From the NCBI GenBank assembly GCA_016782545.1, contig JADHYG010000008.1, forward strand, positions 1-27,813: a stretch of 27,813 nt of DNA. The letters run 5' to 3'. A program made the position numbers and the translations under genes. This document shows, piece after piece, positions 13,666-21,718 of this stretch. The first letter of the stretch is position 1, and each line of letters starts with the position of its first letter. The notes under the pieces are model-generated. The model did no database searches. It saw only the letters and a list, made by a program, of their open reading frames with translations, and was not told the DNA's origin. Source of the DNA: Candidatus Microgenomates bacterium (lineage in GTDB: Bacteria; Patescibacteria; Microgenomatia; JADHYG01).

Positions 13666-14932
13666 GATCTAAGAATTTTTTGGCAACTCCTTTTACAGGA
13701 ATTTTTTTAAAGAATTTTCCAAATTGAGAAAAAGAAACACCCTTTTCTTTTGTTTCAGCCTTAACTCCATAAACAATTAAGCCAACCGCGGTTGAAAAAG
13801 AAGGGGCTAAAATTTCATCAACCAGGCCGGTTATTCCTTGAGGAATGCCAATTCTCGCCGGCATAGCAAGATTTCGTTTGGCCGACTCAAGAGCACCGGC
13901 TGTTTTTGCTCCTCCTCCGGTAATCACTATTCCCGCAGGAGTCATTCCTCCAAAACCACTTTTTTTAATCTGAAGTCCTACCATGGTAAAAATTTCGTCT
14001 AATCTTGGTTTAATTATTCCTTCAATTAAGGTCTTTCGGGAAATCTTCCTAAGTTTTTCAGGAAGCTCAAGAGAAGTTAAATCCACCTCTTCTTCTTCTA
14101 TCTTTTTATTCTTTTCTTTTTCTGAAGGTAAAACCTTTTTTTCCTTTTTTTCTCCTAAAAATAGTTTAATTTTTTCGGCACTGTCTAAAGAAACTCTAAG
14201 TCCTATTGCTAAATCATTGGTAACATTCTTAGCACCAACTGGGATGACAGTTGAATAAGAAAGCGCCCCCTCAATATAAATAGCAATGTCTGTTGTTCCG
14301 GCGCCAATATCAACTACAACCACACCAAGTTCTTTTTCTGTCGGAGATAAAACCGCTTCTGAAGAAGCCAATCCGCCAAAGACAAAACCTGATATATCGA
14401 CACCATTTTCACCAACACACTTTTCCAAATTTCTTAAGGAAGTTCCTCCTCCCATAACTAAATGAGTATCCACTTCAAGTCTAACTCCAGTCATTCCCAC
14501 CGGATCAAGAATACCTTCTTGACCATCAACAATAAAACCACGAGGTAAAACATGAATAATCTCATATGATGAAGGAAGAGAAATTGCTTTTGCCGCTTCT
14601 ACCACTCTTAAAATATCGTTTTCTGTTATCTCTTGTTTTGGCTCTGCCACGGCTACCACGCCATGAGAATTTTGGGATTTTATATGAACGCCGCCGACTG
14701 AAATAAAAGCAGAAGAAACAGAATAACCAGCCATACGCTCTGCTGCTTCCAGACTTTCTAAAATTGGCCCGGTTGTTTCCTCAATATCAACAACCTGACC
14801 CTTCTTAATGCCTTTGCTAGGCACTGAAGATACACCAATAATGCTCTTTTCTTCATTAGAAATACTGGCAACAATAGTCACCACTTTAGAAGTACCAACA
14901 TCAATACCAACAACAACTTCATTCTTTGCCAT
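13643..14932 (-). CDS. ftsA: Cell division protein FtsA
   Basis: 429 aa, actin-like ATPase that ties FtsZ to the membrane. Phosphate-1 motif VVGIDVGTSKVVTIVA at the N-terminus, SHS2/1C domain (VSSAFISVGGVHIKSQNSHG), phosphate-2 VVVDIGAGTTDIAIY and the late GIVITGGGAKTAGA adenosine motif. A charged Lys/Glu stretch (GEKKEKKVLPSEKEKNKK) lies in domain 2B. The C-terminal helix GVAKKFLDLAKSFLP is amphipathic and is the usual membrane anchor. The start is 4 nt after the ftsQ stop, so the two are probably co-translated; no separate promoter seen. Confidence 0.96.
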   Translation of the reverse strand: MAKNEVVVGIDVGTSKVVTIVASISNEEKSIIGVSSVPSKGIKKGQVVDIEETTGPILESLEAAERMAGYSVSSAFISVGGVHIKSQNSHGVVAVAEPKQEITENDILRVVEAAKAISLPSSYEIIHVLPRGFIVDGQEGILDPVGMTGVRLEVDTHLVMGGGTSLRNLEKCVGENGVDISGFVFGGLASSEAVLSPTEKELGVVVVDIGAGTTDIAIYIEGALSYSTVIPVGAKNVTNDLAIGLRVSLDSAEKIKLFLGEKKEKKVLPSEKEKNKKIEEEEVDLTSLELPEKLRKISRKTLIEGIIKPRLDEIFTMVGLQIKKSGFGGMTPAGIVITGGGAKTAGALESAKRNLAMPARIGIPQGITGLVDEILAPSFSTAVGLIVYGVKAETKEKGVSFSQFGKFFKKIPVKGVAKKFLDLAKSFLP

Positions 14933-14936
14933 TTTT

Positions 14937-15665
14937 TCAAAAAGTCAAAACTGGCTTTTCAAAACGTAAATCTATTTTTTTTGGCCACTTACCTTCAATC
15001 TTAAATTTCTTTGCTAAAACTCCTAATGTATAAATTATTTTCTCTTTTTCCTTCTCTAAACCTATTAAGATCACTGTATCTTGAGAAAGAGTTAATTTTA
15101 ATGTTTTTCTGGTCTCATCTATTTCAAATTTTGAACCTAAAACGCTTTCTTCCAAAGTCAAAATTATACCAAGGGCAAAATCCACATTATTATTCTTAAT
15201 CCTATCACCAATTTTAAAATTTTGCAAGCCAGCAATAATAATTGGCAGGCTTTTTTCCTCATCTGTTTCTCTAAGAATTACTCCCTCATCATCTATTAAT
15301 AAAACGGTTGAAGAATTGGGGTTAAAAATCGCTGCCCTTTCTTTTCTTTTTTCAATTTTAATTAAAATCTGAAAGGGAAATTCTTTTTCAATTTCTATTT
15401 CTTTTAAAATTGGGTTTTCCTTTTCTATTTCCTCTTCCCATTTGTCCTTGTCTAAAAAAAGAAGGTTCTGATCACCAAGTTTTTCTACACCTGACAAGGT
15501 TTTTTCTTCTAGGCCAATAACTTTTATGGTTTTAACGATAAAAAAATTGGTGATAAGGTTATAGACTCCAAAGATCAAAAAAGCTATCCCAAAAAAAATG
15601 AAAGTCCTTTTTAACAACGGCTTTTTAAATCTTCTTTTTTTAAAATTAAAAACTCTTTGTCGCAT
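14937..15665 (-). CDS. ftsQ: Cell division protein FtsQ/DivIB
   Basis: 242 aa. Basic cytoplasmic tail (KKRRFKKPLLKR), one membrane helix (about 24-43), then a POTRA domain starting FIVKTIKVIGLEEKTLSGVE and a beta domain ending in KIDLRFEKPVLTF. In the divisome FtsQ/DivIB bridges FtsB/FtsL to the septal synthase. Identification rests on topology, the POTRA-like start, the LRF...P end and its place before ftsA; sequence identity in this family is always low. An extended -10 ends 9 nt upstream of the ATG. Confidence 0.88.
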   Translation of the reverse strand: MRQRVFNFKKRRFKKPLLKRTFIFFGIAFLIFGVYNLITNFFIVKTIKVIGLEEKTLSGVEKLGDQNLLFLDKDKWEEEIEKENPILKEIEIEKEFPFQILIKIEKRKERAAIFNPNSSTVLLIDDEGVILRETDEEKSLPIIIAGLQNFKIGDRIKNNNVDFALGIILTLEESVLGSKFEIDETRKTLKLTLSQDTVILIGLEKEKEKIIYTLGVLAKKFKIEGKWPKKIDLRFEKPVLTF

Positions 15666-15674
15666 GTTGTAAAT

Positions 15675-15683
15675 ATTTTATCA
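15675..15683 (-). promoter_or_regulatory. ftsQ extended -10 promoter
   Basis: TG-A-TAAAAT on the minus strand (-10 at 15675-15680), 9 nt before the ATG. The -35 position (TTTTAC) is weak. It lies back to back with the plus-strand promoter at 15716-15744. Confidence 0.55.
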
Positions 15684-15715
15684 TGAAAGTCATAGTAGTA
15701 AAATCTCTATCTTGT

Positions 15716-15744
15716 TTGACAGAATGAGTAAATATTCATAAAAT
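15716..15744 (+). promoter_or_regulatory. Promoter for the GT2 gene at 15756
   Basis: TTGACA (15716-15721), 17 nt, TAAAAT (15739-15744). The ATG is 11 nt after the -10 box. Confidence 0.8.
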
Positions 15745-15755
15745 TAACATCATCA

Positions 15756-16424
15756 ATGATTAAGTCCAGAAATTTAAAAATCTCGGCTGTTGTTCCTGTT
15801 TATAACAATCAGGCCACAGTTAAAAAAGTGGTTCAAGTTCTTCTCAATTGTCATTTCTTAGAAAAAGTCGTTGTTATAGATGATTATTCTCAAGATTTAT
15901 CCTTAAAAATCTTAAAAAGCTTCAACCATAAAAAACTTCAACTCATCCCCCTTCCTTTTAATCATGGCAAGGGAGCGGCCATTGAAAAAGCTCTTGACTC
16001 AATAAAAAACCAAATAGTCATGATTGTTGATGCTGATCTTAGTAAGTTAAGAAAAAAACACTTAATTAATCTTAAAAATAGCTTTATCGATAGTAATGCC
16101 GACATGGTCATTGCGGCTCGAAAGGGTAAATTGCAGTTCAAACTCATTGATTGTTTAAGCGGAGAGAGGATTTTTTTCAAAAAAAATATTCAGTCAGTTC
16201 GCCCTCTTCTCAAAAAAGTAAATAATGGCTTTGAGCAAGTTGTTAACTTTGCCCATAAAAATAAAAAGATTAAGTCAATTTACTCATATAATATCGGTCA
16301 TATCTTAAAACTTAGTCGTTATAAAAATAAAGAAATATATAAAATTCCTCTTAATTATGCTCAAGAAGGCTGGGATCTTCTCAAAACCACCCTTCTTATT
16401 AAATCTCAATCAAGATTACGGTAA
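15756..16424 (+). CDS. GT2 family glycosyltransferase
   Basis: 222 aa, soluble, single GT-A domain. SAVVPVYNNQATVKKVVQVL, then Asp42-Asp43 in VVVIDDYSQD for nucleotide binding, NHGKGAAIEKAL and DAD at 92-94 (metal-binding DxD). This is the layout of dolichol-phosphate-mannose synthase-like enzymes that move a sugar to a lipid carrier. There is no membrane segment, so it would act on the cytoplasmic side. It is a diverged paralogue of the N-terminal half of the next gene, in which DDGS is intact; here it is DDYS. Each of the two genes has its own TTGACA promoter. Both interrupt the minus-strand division cluster. Confidence 0.85.
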   Translation: MIKSRNLKISAVVPVYNNQATVKKVVQVLLNCHFLEKVVVIDDYSQDLSLKILKSFNHKKLQLIPLPFNHGKGAAIEKALDSIKNQIVMIVDADLSKLRKKHLINLKNSFIDSNADMVIAARKGKLQFKLIDCLSGERIFFKKNIQSVRPLLKKVNNGFEQVVNFAHKNKKIKSIYSYNIGHILKLSRYKNKEIYKIPLNYAQEGWDLLKTTLLIKSQSRLR

Positions 16425-16425
16425 G

Positions 16426-16454
16426 TTGACAATAATCACCACTCCGCTTAAGAT
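16426..16454 (+). promoter_or_regulatory. Promoter for the GT2/hydrolase fusion gene
   Basis: TTGACA (16426-16431, starting 1 nt after the upstream stop codon), 17 nt, TAAGAT (16449-16454). The ATG is 8 nt beyond. Confidence 0.7.
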
Positions 16455-16462
16455 ACTAAACC

Positions 16463-17992
16463 ATGGAAGTCACGGCGCTTGTTCCTTGTTATAACGAAGA
16501 ACAAACAATCAAAAATATTCTTGAAGTCTTAATTGATTCTCCTTTAATTACAAAGGTTGTCGTTATTGATGATGGATCTACCGACCAATCATTGAAAATT
16601 ATTAAAAGATATCAAGGAAAAAAATTAGAAACTGTTTTTTTAACAAAAAACAGAGGCAAAGGAGAGGCTGTAAAAGAAGGCTTAAAAAAAGTGAAAACAA
16701 AAGCTGTTTTTCTTTGCGACGCCGATCTTCAAGGTTTAAAAAACTTTCATATTAAACTTTTGGTAAAAACCTTTCAAAAAAGAAAGCAACAAGTGGTGGT
16801 GGGGTTAACAGAAAAGAAATTGAGCAAAATAACTCATCCTCTTCGTGAAAATCTTCTTCTTTTAATTTCCGGCCAGAGAATTTATTTACTTTCCCACCTT
16901 AAGAAAATCACTAAAAACCCTCTTTCTTCACAATGGGGCTTAGAAATCTATGCCAACTATTACTGTCGAAAAAACAAAATAAAAATTACCAAACTTCTTT
17001 TAAAAGGAGTTAATGATTCTCCAAAATGGAAAAAAGGGCATGGAATAAAACCCGCTCTTAAAGAGGCATTTGATATTCCTTTAAGATATTTTCTCATCTA
17101 TTGTCTATATAATCCTTATCAAATTTTCTCCTCGCAATTACATTCTAAAAAAAGAAGAAGAGGGAAATTTAAAATCAGAAAAATAAAAATTAATAAAAAA
17201 ACAATCAACTTTGCCCAAATAGGCAAAGGAGAACCATTACTTTTAATCCATGGCTGGGCAAATAATTGGGAAGGCTGGATTCCGTTGGTGCCGACTTTAA
17301 AGAAAAAATATACTCTTTATTTGATCGACCTACTTGGATTTGGCGACTCCAGTCCTTTAAAAAATTATTCAATTGAAAATCAGACAAAATATGTTTCTTT
17401 ATTCTTAGAAAAATTAAAAATCTACCCCAAGGCAATTATTGGCGTTTCTATGGGAAGCTTGATAGCAGGAGCAATAGGCAAGAATTATCCCCAAAGAACA
17501 CAAAGCATTATTCTTATTGGCGCTCCTTTTAAAACAAAAAGCCTCACCCTAGCCGCTAAGGCGTTTGAAAAAAGCCTAGCTATGATCAATGGCAGAAAAA
17601 AAGCGGAAACAGCCCTGAAAAAAATTGTTGAAACTAGAGTAACAGCCTACCTTTTAGCTAAATATATTAATATGCACAAGTTTAATAAATTTTTGATTGA
17701 TGCTTATGGAATGATTGGCAAGAAAAAAATGACTAAAGAAGCGTTTGTGCAAATGGGTTTATCTGGAGCAAGACTCAGATTAGAAAAAGTTTTAGATAAT
17801 TGTCAATTGCCAGTATTTTTTATTTATGGAGCTCAAGATAAAATTATTCCTTTAAAACAAGCCAAAAAAATACTTGAAGGCAAAAAAGGCAATTTTTCTT
17901 TTGCTTCTGTTCCTTTAGCCGGCCACGTTGTTCCCTGGGAAAAACCAAAAAAAGTCGCTTCTTTAATCAAAAAATTTCTTAAAGATATTTAG
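16463..17992 (+). CDS. GT2 glycosyltransferase fused to an alpha/beta hydrolase
   Basis: 509 aa. Residues 1-220: GT2 domain with EVTALVPCYNEEQTIKNILE, VVIDDGSTDQSLK, NRGKGEAVKEGL and DAD at 86-88. A basic linker (KKRRRGKFKIRKIKINKK) joins it to an alpha/beta hydrolase from about residue 245: oxyanion-type HG at His263 (LLLIHGWANNW), nucleophile Ser329 in GVSMGS, probable acid Asp459 in YGAQDKIIP, and His488 in AGHVVPW, a complete triad. The pairing suggests one step that adds a sugar and another that removes or moves an acyl group, perhaps on a glycolipid; the substrate is unknown. No frameshift is seen at the junction, so it is a real fusion. The stop overlaps the murG end by 4 nt on the other strand. 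Confidence 0.85.
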   Translation: MEVTALVPCYNEEQTIKNILEVLIDSPLITKVVVIDDGSTDQSLKIIKRYQGKKLETVFLTKNRGKGEAVKEGLKKVKTKAVFLCDADLQGLKNFHIKLLVKTFQKRKQQVVVGLTEKKLSKITHPLRENLLLLISGQRIYLLSHLKKITKNPLSSQWGLEIYANYYCRKNKIKITKLLLKGVNDSPKWKKGHGIKPALKEAFDIPLRYFLIYCLYNPYQIFSSQLHSKKRRRGKFKIRKIKINKKTINFAQIGKGEPLLLIHGWANNWEGWIPLVPTLKKKYTLYLIDLLGFGDSSPLKNYSIENQTKYVSLFLEKLKIYPKAIIGVSMGSLIAGAIGKNYPQRTQSIILIGAPFKTKSLTLAAKAFEKSLAMINGRKKAETALKKIVETRVTAYLLAKYINMHKFNKFLIDAYGMIGKKKMTKEAFVQMGLSGARLRLEKVLDNCQLPVFFIYGAQDKIIPLKQAKKILEGKKGNFSFASVPLAGHVVPWEKPKKVASLIKKFLKDI

Positions 17993-19182
17993 AAAGCAAT
18001 TTTTTCCAAAATGTCAACAATTTTTTCGGCGGCGTTGAGATCTACTAATTTTTTCCCTTTTTCAGCATTTTTCTTATATTCATCAATGTTTTGTATTAAT
18101 GATTCAATATATTGATACAAAACTTGACCAGTTAATTTTTCTTGAGGCAAGATTTTGGCTGAACCGAGATTTTTGAGAATTTGAGCATTTTTTTCCTGCT
18201 CCCCTGCCCCTGCCCAAGGAAGAGGAATTAAAATCGCTGGTTTACCCAAAGCTAAAAGTTCAGTCATGGTATTGGCTCCGGCTCGCGAAATAACTAAGTC
18301 AGCATTATTTAATACCCAGCCAATATCTTCCAATTCCACAAACTTAGTCAAATAATATCTTTTTCTTAATCTTGTCTCGAGCCTTGAGCCTCGAGCCTCG
18401 AGCAGTTTATAGTCTCTATAAACTTTTGAGTCGCCACATTGGTGAATAACGCGATATTTTTCCAAAAGCCGAGGTAAAATATCTAGTACAACCTCATTAA
18501 TACTGTGGGCACCAAGACTACCACCGGTTATATAAATAAGAGGAAAAGATTTGCACTTTTTAAAACTTCCACCATCCGAGGAATCCCTTCGGGCTACCTC
18601 GGAGGTGAAAAAGCGCAAATTTTTAGTAAGAGGTAATTTTCCCTCTGATAGTTGATTGTTAAAGATCTCTCGCCTAACCGGATTGCCGGTTAAAACTATT
18701 TTTTCTTTAGGAAAGTTTTTAACAGTTTCTGGCCAGGAAAGACAAATCTTTTTAGCAAAAAAAGCAATGATTTTATTGGCCAATCCGCTAGTCATTGTCT
18801 GTTCATGAGTAATAATAGGAATTCTCAATAACCAACCAACAATAACAACTGGAAAAGCAATATAGCCGCCAAAAGAAAGAATTATATCAGGGCTTGTTTT
18901 TTTAATAACAAGAAAACTCTGAATTAATCCTAAGGGAATTTTGAACAAAGAAAAAATCGTGTAACGAGTGAATTTTCGCTGAAATCTACCGGTTTTTAAG
19001 TCAAAAAAAGGCAGTTGCCGTTTTTTAATAATTCTATATTCCAATGAAAGAACCTTGTCTCCTTCCAATGGATATTTTCGACCCACAAAGAAAATTTCCC
19101 ACCTGTTTCTTTTTTCAAGCTCTTCTATCACCGCTAAAGCAGGAGAAAAATGTCCGCCAATAATTAAGATTTTTTTAGTCAT
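17989..19182 (-). CDS. murG: UDP-GlcNAc:lipid I GlcNAc transferase MurG
   Basis: 397 aa, longer than the usual 350-370. Makes lipid II from lipid I on the inner membrane face. N-terminal KILIIGGHFSPALAVIEEL (the Gly-rich GGHxxPAL loop), central PLIYITGGSLGAHSINEVVL, and ISRAGANTMTELLALGKPAI with LPWAGAGEQEKNAQIL for UDP-GlcNAc. ATG 19182 is chosen because it overlaps the ftsW stop (TGATG); the TTG just before it is less likely. The extra length comes from two in-frame insertions at residues about 193-205 (TSEVARRDSSDGG) and 260-270 (LLEARGSRLETRLRK), both made of repeat DNA. Probably translated with ftsW. Confidence 0.95.
   Translation of the reverse strand: MTKKILIIGGHFSPALAVIEELEKRNRWEIFFVGRKYPLEGDKVLSLEYRIIKKRQLPFFDLKTGRFQRKFTRYTIFSLFKIPLGLIQSFLVIKKTSPDIILSFGGYIAFPVVIVGWLLRIPIITHEQTMTSGLANKIIAFFAKKICLSWPETVKNFPKEKIVLTGNPVRREIFNNQLSEGKLPLTKNLRFFTSEVARRDSSDGGSFKKCKSFPLIYITGGSLGAHSINEVVLDILPRLLEKYRVIHQCGDSKVYRDYKLLEARGSRLETRLRKRYYLTKFVELEDIGWVLNNADLVISRAGANTMTELLALGKPAILIPLPWAGAGEQEKNAQILKNLGSAKILPQEKLTGQVLYQYIESLIQNIDEYKKNAEKGKKLVDLNAAEKIVDILEKIAF
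18376..18404. repeat. CTCGAGCCT-type tandem repeat inside murG
   Basis: Units of CTCGAGCCT/TGAGCCTCGAGC repeat about three times and encode LLEARGSRLE in MurG. Its GC content is unlike the flanking gene. Length change in this unit would alter MurG. Confidence 0.65.
18569..18605. mobile_element. 37-bp palindromic element, in-frame inside murG
   Basis: CCACCATCCGAGG...ACCTCGGAGG with arms TCCGAGG (18575-18581) and CCTCGGA (18597-18603) and an inner CCC-TTC-GGG stem. Differs from the ileS copy (9708-9744) at 4 of 37 positions, and is read in the same frame. Confidence 0.8.
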
Positions 19183-20348
19183 CAATTCACTCTTTGACGA
19201 GAAATATTAAATAAAATACCCATACCGACAAAAGTTATTAATAAACTTGAACCGCCATAAGATAAAAGAGGAAGAGGAGCGCCTGTCAAAGGAAGAAGAA
19301 CAACCATCGCCGAAAGATTAATGATGACCTGAATAGCAAAACCAGCTGTAATGCCTACCGCTAGAAATCTACCAAAACGATCAGGGGCTCTTTTGGCAAT
19401 CGAAAAGCCACGATAAATAATAAATAAGAAAAGTAAAATAAGAATAAAAGCACCAAAAAAACCAAATTCTTCGCCAACAATGGCAAAAATAGAATCAGTG
19501 GTTGCCTCGGGTAAAAAAAGATGCTTTTGTCTTGATTTGCCAATACCAACACCCGTCAACCCTCCAGAACCCAAAGATAATAAAATCTGACGAATGTGAT
19601 AAGAGGCTCCTTGCGGATCAGTGCTGGGATCAAAAAAAGTCACTAACCGCCGAAAACGATAAGGCGATATTAAAGCAAGTCCTAAAAAAGAAAAAAGTCC
19701 CAAAGGGATTAAAAGAAAAAAATGACTAATTGGACTTTCAGAAACAAAATAAATCACTATGGCCGTAGCAGCAATAATAACGGTCGTTCCTAAATCAGGC
19801 TCTAATACCACCAATCCCAAAATAATACCCAATAAAAATAAAAAAGCGATTAAACGGCCTTTTTCTTTAGAAGCAAACCAAGCTGAAAGATAAACAGTCA
19901 AAGTCAATTTTGCCAGTTCTGCTGGTTGAAAAGAAAAAAGTCTTAAATTAATCCAGCGGGAAGCACCTTTAACTTTAATCCCAATTCCAGGAATAAAAAC
20001 TGCTCCTAAAAAACAAATCGTAGAAAAAAGAAGAGGAACAGCCAAATTATAAAGATGATGATAGTCCAAAAAAGAAAAAACCAATAAAGCAACAATTCCT
20101 ATTCCCAACCACTTGCTTTGTTCTCTGACAAAATAATATTTATCACCAAATTCTTGATATGCAGAAACAGTTGAAGCTTCAAAAATCATTAATAATCCAA
20201 AAAGAGATAAAAAAACAACAATCAAAATCAATAAATAATCTCTTTCTTTTTTTTGCTTTTTAAGAACAGCTCTTTTTTTTCTTTTTGTTTCTTTTTTAGT
20301 GAGATTAGGGATTTTAAATGATATTTTTTTAAATTTTAGCCGCTTCAT
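19182..20348 (-). CDS. ftsW: SEDS septal peptidoglycan polymerase FtsW
   Basis: 388 aa from ATG 20348, about ten membrane helices after a very basic 40-residue cytoplasmic tail. Signatures: KGASRWINLRLFSFQPAELAK, EPDLGTTVI, GVGIGKSRQKHLFLPEATTD followed by SIFAIVGEEFG, and PLLSYGGSSLLITFVGMGIL. In the family it polymerises lipid II at the septum with FtsI/PBP2x. Named FtsW rather than RodA because it lies between murD and murG. A longer reading from 20420 is possible but would run 92 nt into murD; the 20348 start overlaps murD by 20 nt and gives a normal length. Confidence 0.92.
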   Translation of the reverse strand: MKRLKFKKISFKIPNLTKKETKRKKRAVLKKQKKERDYLLILIVVFLSLFGLLMIFEASTVSAYQEFGDKYYFVREQSKWLGIGIVALLVFSFLDYHHLYNLAVPLLFSTICFLGAVFIPGIGIKVKGASRWINLRLFSFQPAELAKLTLTVYLSAWFASKEKGRLIAFLFLLGIILGLVVLEPDLGTTVIIAATAIVIYFVSESPISHFFLLIPLGLFSFLGLALISPYRFRRLVTFFDPSTDPQGASYHIRQILLSLGSGGLTGVGIGKSRQKHLFLPEATTDSIFAIVGEEFGFFGAFILILLFLFIIYRGFSIAKRAPDRFGRFLAVGITAGFAIQVIINLSAMVVLLPLTGAPLPLLSYGGSSLLITFVGMGILFNISRQRVN

Positions 20349-21717
20349 TTTTGAACTGCTTGCCCCTTTCTTTATAATTTTTAAACATATCAAAAGAAGC
20401 TGAAGCCGGCGATAAAACAATAATGTCGCCTGGATTAGCTTCTATTCTTGCCTCTTTGATAATTTCTTTCATAGTTTTAAGGTTTTTAATTATTTTTAGT
20501 TTGGAGTTTTTGAGTTTTGGAGTTTTGGAGTTTTTTCTTACGGCTTTCTCAATCTTATCAGCAATCTGGCCGATCAAGATTAATGTCTTCACCGAAGAAT
20601 TTACAATTTCTTTTCCTAGTTCAGTATAATCAAGTCCTTTTTCTGATCCTCCGGCAATAAGAATAATTGGTTTTTTAAAAGCCTTAATAGCGGCAATAGC
20701 TGTTTCCGGAGTAGTCGAAAAAGAATCATTATAATATTTTACCCCCTCAACTTCCCGGACAAATTCAAGTCGATGTTCAAGGCCTTTAAAATCAAAAACA
20801 GCCTTTTTAATTGCTGAAATGGGCGCACCAGCTAAAGAAGCCGCACAAATAGCCGCCGTGACATTTTCCCAATTATGAATGCCGGGCAAAATCAGATTTT
20901 GTGTTTCGCCGATTAAATCCTTATTTAAAAAAAGGCTATTGCTTTGCACATATGCTCCTTTAATTTTCTTTTTTTTGCTGAAATAGTGAATTTGTCCCTG
21001 AGTTAATTGAGAAAAATTCCTCGAAACCTGATAGTCAAAATTCAAAACAGCATAGTCTTTCTTTTTTTGATATTTAACAATGTTTTCTTTCGCCTTAAGA
21101 TAATCTTTTTGAGAAAGATGATAATTTGGATTGTCTGGAGCAACAGAAAAAAGATGGTCAGAAGTAATATTTAAAACAACGGCAATATGAGGGCTTGCTT
21201 CTAAATCTTCGAGTTGAAATGAAGAAAGCTCAAGAATGACCCAAGAATCAGAAGTTAATTTATCTAAAAACTCAATCGGAGGATTACCAATATTACCTCC
21301 TAAAAAAACATTTTTACCAGCAGTTTTCAAAATTTCAAAAATCAAACTGGCCGTTGTCCCCTTGCCTTTGGTTCCGGTTACGCCAATAATAGGACAAGGA
21401 CAAAGATCAAAAAATAATTTGGTTTGAGAAGAAATCTGAACACCGGCTTTTTTAGCAGTAATTAATTCAGGATGCCATAAGGGCATGCCTGGAGTTCGAA
21501 AAAGAATTTCGAATTGATTTAAGTTTTTAAGACAATTTTTTCCTAATTGAAGTAAAACCTCGTCTGCTTTTATTTTTTTAAGATTTTCTTCTAATTTTTG
21601 AGGTGAGTTTTGATCACAAACAATAACTCTTGCTCCGGCTTTAAGTAAATATCTGGTCGTGGCCATGCCTTCAATAGAAAAACCTAGAACAGCTGCTTTT
21701 TTTCCTTTTAAATTCAT
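20329..21717 (-). CDS. murD: UDP-MurNAc-L-Ala:D-Glu ligase MurD
   Basis: 462 aa, cytoplasmic Mur ligase adding D-Glu. Rossmann-like N-terminus (KKAAVLGFSIEGMATTRYLL), ATP loop GVTGTKGKGTT at residues 112-122 (most bacteria have GTNGKST), central LELSSFQLED with catalytic acid, HNWENVTAAICA, EHRLEFV, and C-terminal LSPASASFDMFKNYKERGKQF, specific for MurD. Residues about 394-407 (KNSKTPKLKNSKLK) are encoded by a low-complexity repeat and are probably an insertion in the C-terminal domain. One nt separates it from the mraY stop. Confidence 0.95.
   Translation of the reverse strand: MNLKGKKAAVLGFSIEGMATTRYLLKAGARVIVCDQNSPQKLEENLKKIKADEVLLQLGKNCLKNLNQFEILFRTPGMPLWHPELITAKKAGVQISSQTKLFFDLCPCPIIGVTGTKGKGTTASLIFEILKTAGKNVFLGGNIGNPPIEFLDKLTSDSWVILELSSFQLEDLEASPHIAVVLNITSDHLFSVAPDNPNYHLSQKDYLKAKENIVKYQKKKDYAVLNFDYQVSRNFSQLTQGQIHYFSKKKKIKGAYVQSNSLFLNKDLIGETQNLILPGIHNWENVTAAICAASLAGAPISAIKKAVFDFKGLEHRLEFVREVEGVKYYNDSFSTTPETAIAAIKAFKKPIILIAGGSEKGLDYTELGKEIVNSSVKTLILIGQIADKIEKAVRKNSKTPKLKNSKLKIIKNLKTMKEIIKEARIEANPGDIIVLSPASASFDMFKNYKERGKQFKNEAAKI
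20497..20536. repeat. GGAGTTTT tandem repeat inside murD
   Basis: About four units of GGAGTTTT/GAGTTTTT. On the minus strand it encodes NSKTPKLKNSKLK in the C-terminal domain of MurD. Confidence 0.6.
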
Positions 21718-21718
21718 G

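Noticed and set aside
13983..14258. Plus-strand 91-codon reading frame
   Set aside because: Antisense of ftsA; Ser/Phe-rich composition is what antisense of Lys/Glu-rich coding gives.
20349..20420. N-terminal extension of FtsW from ATG 20420
   Set aside because: It would lie wholly within murD and adds residues unlike an FtsW start; ATG 20348 gives normal topology.
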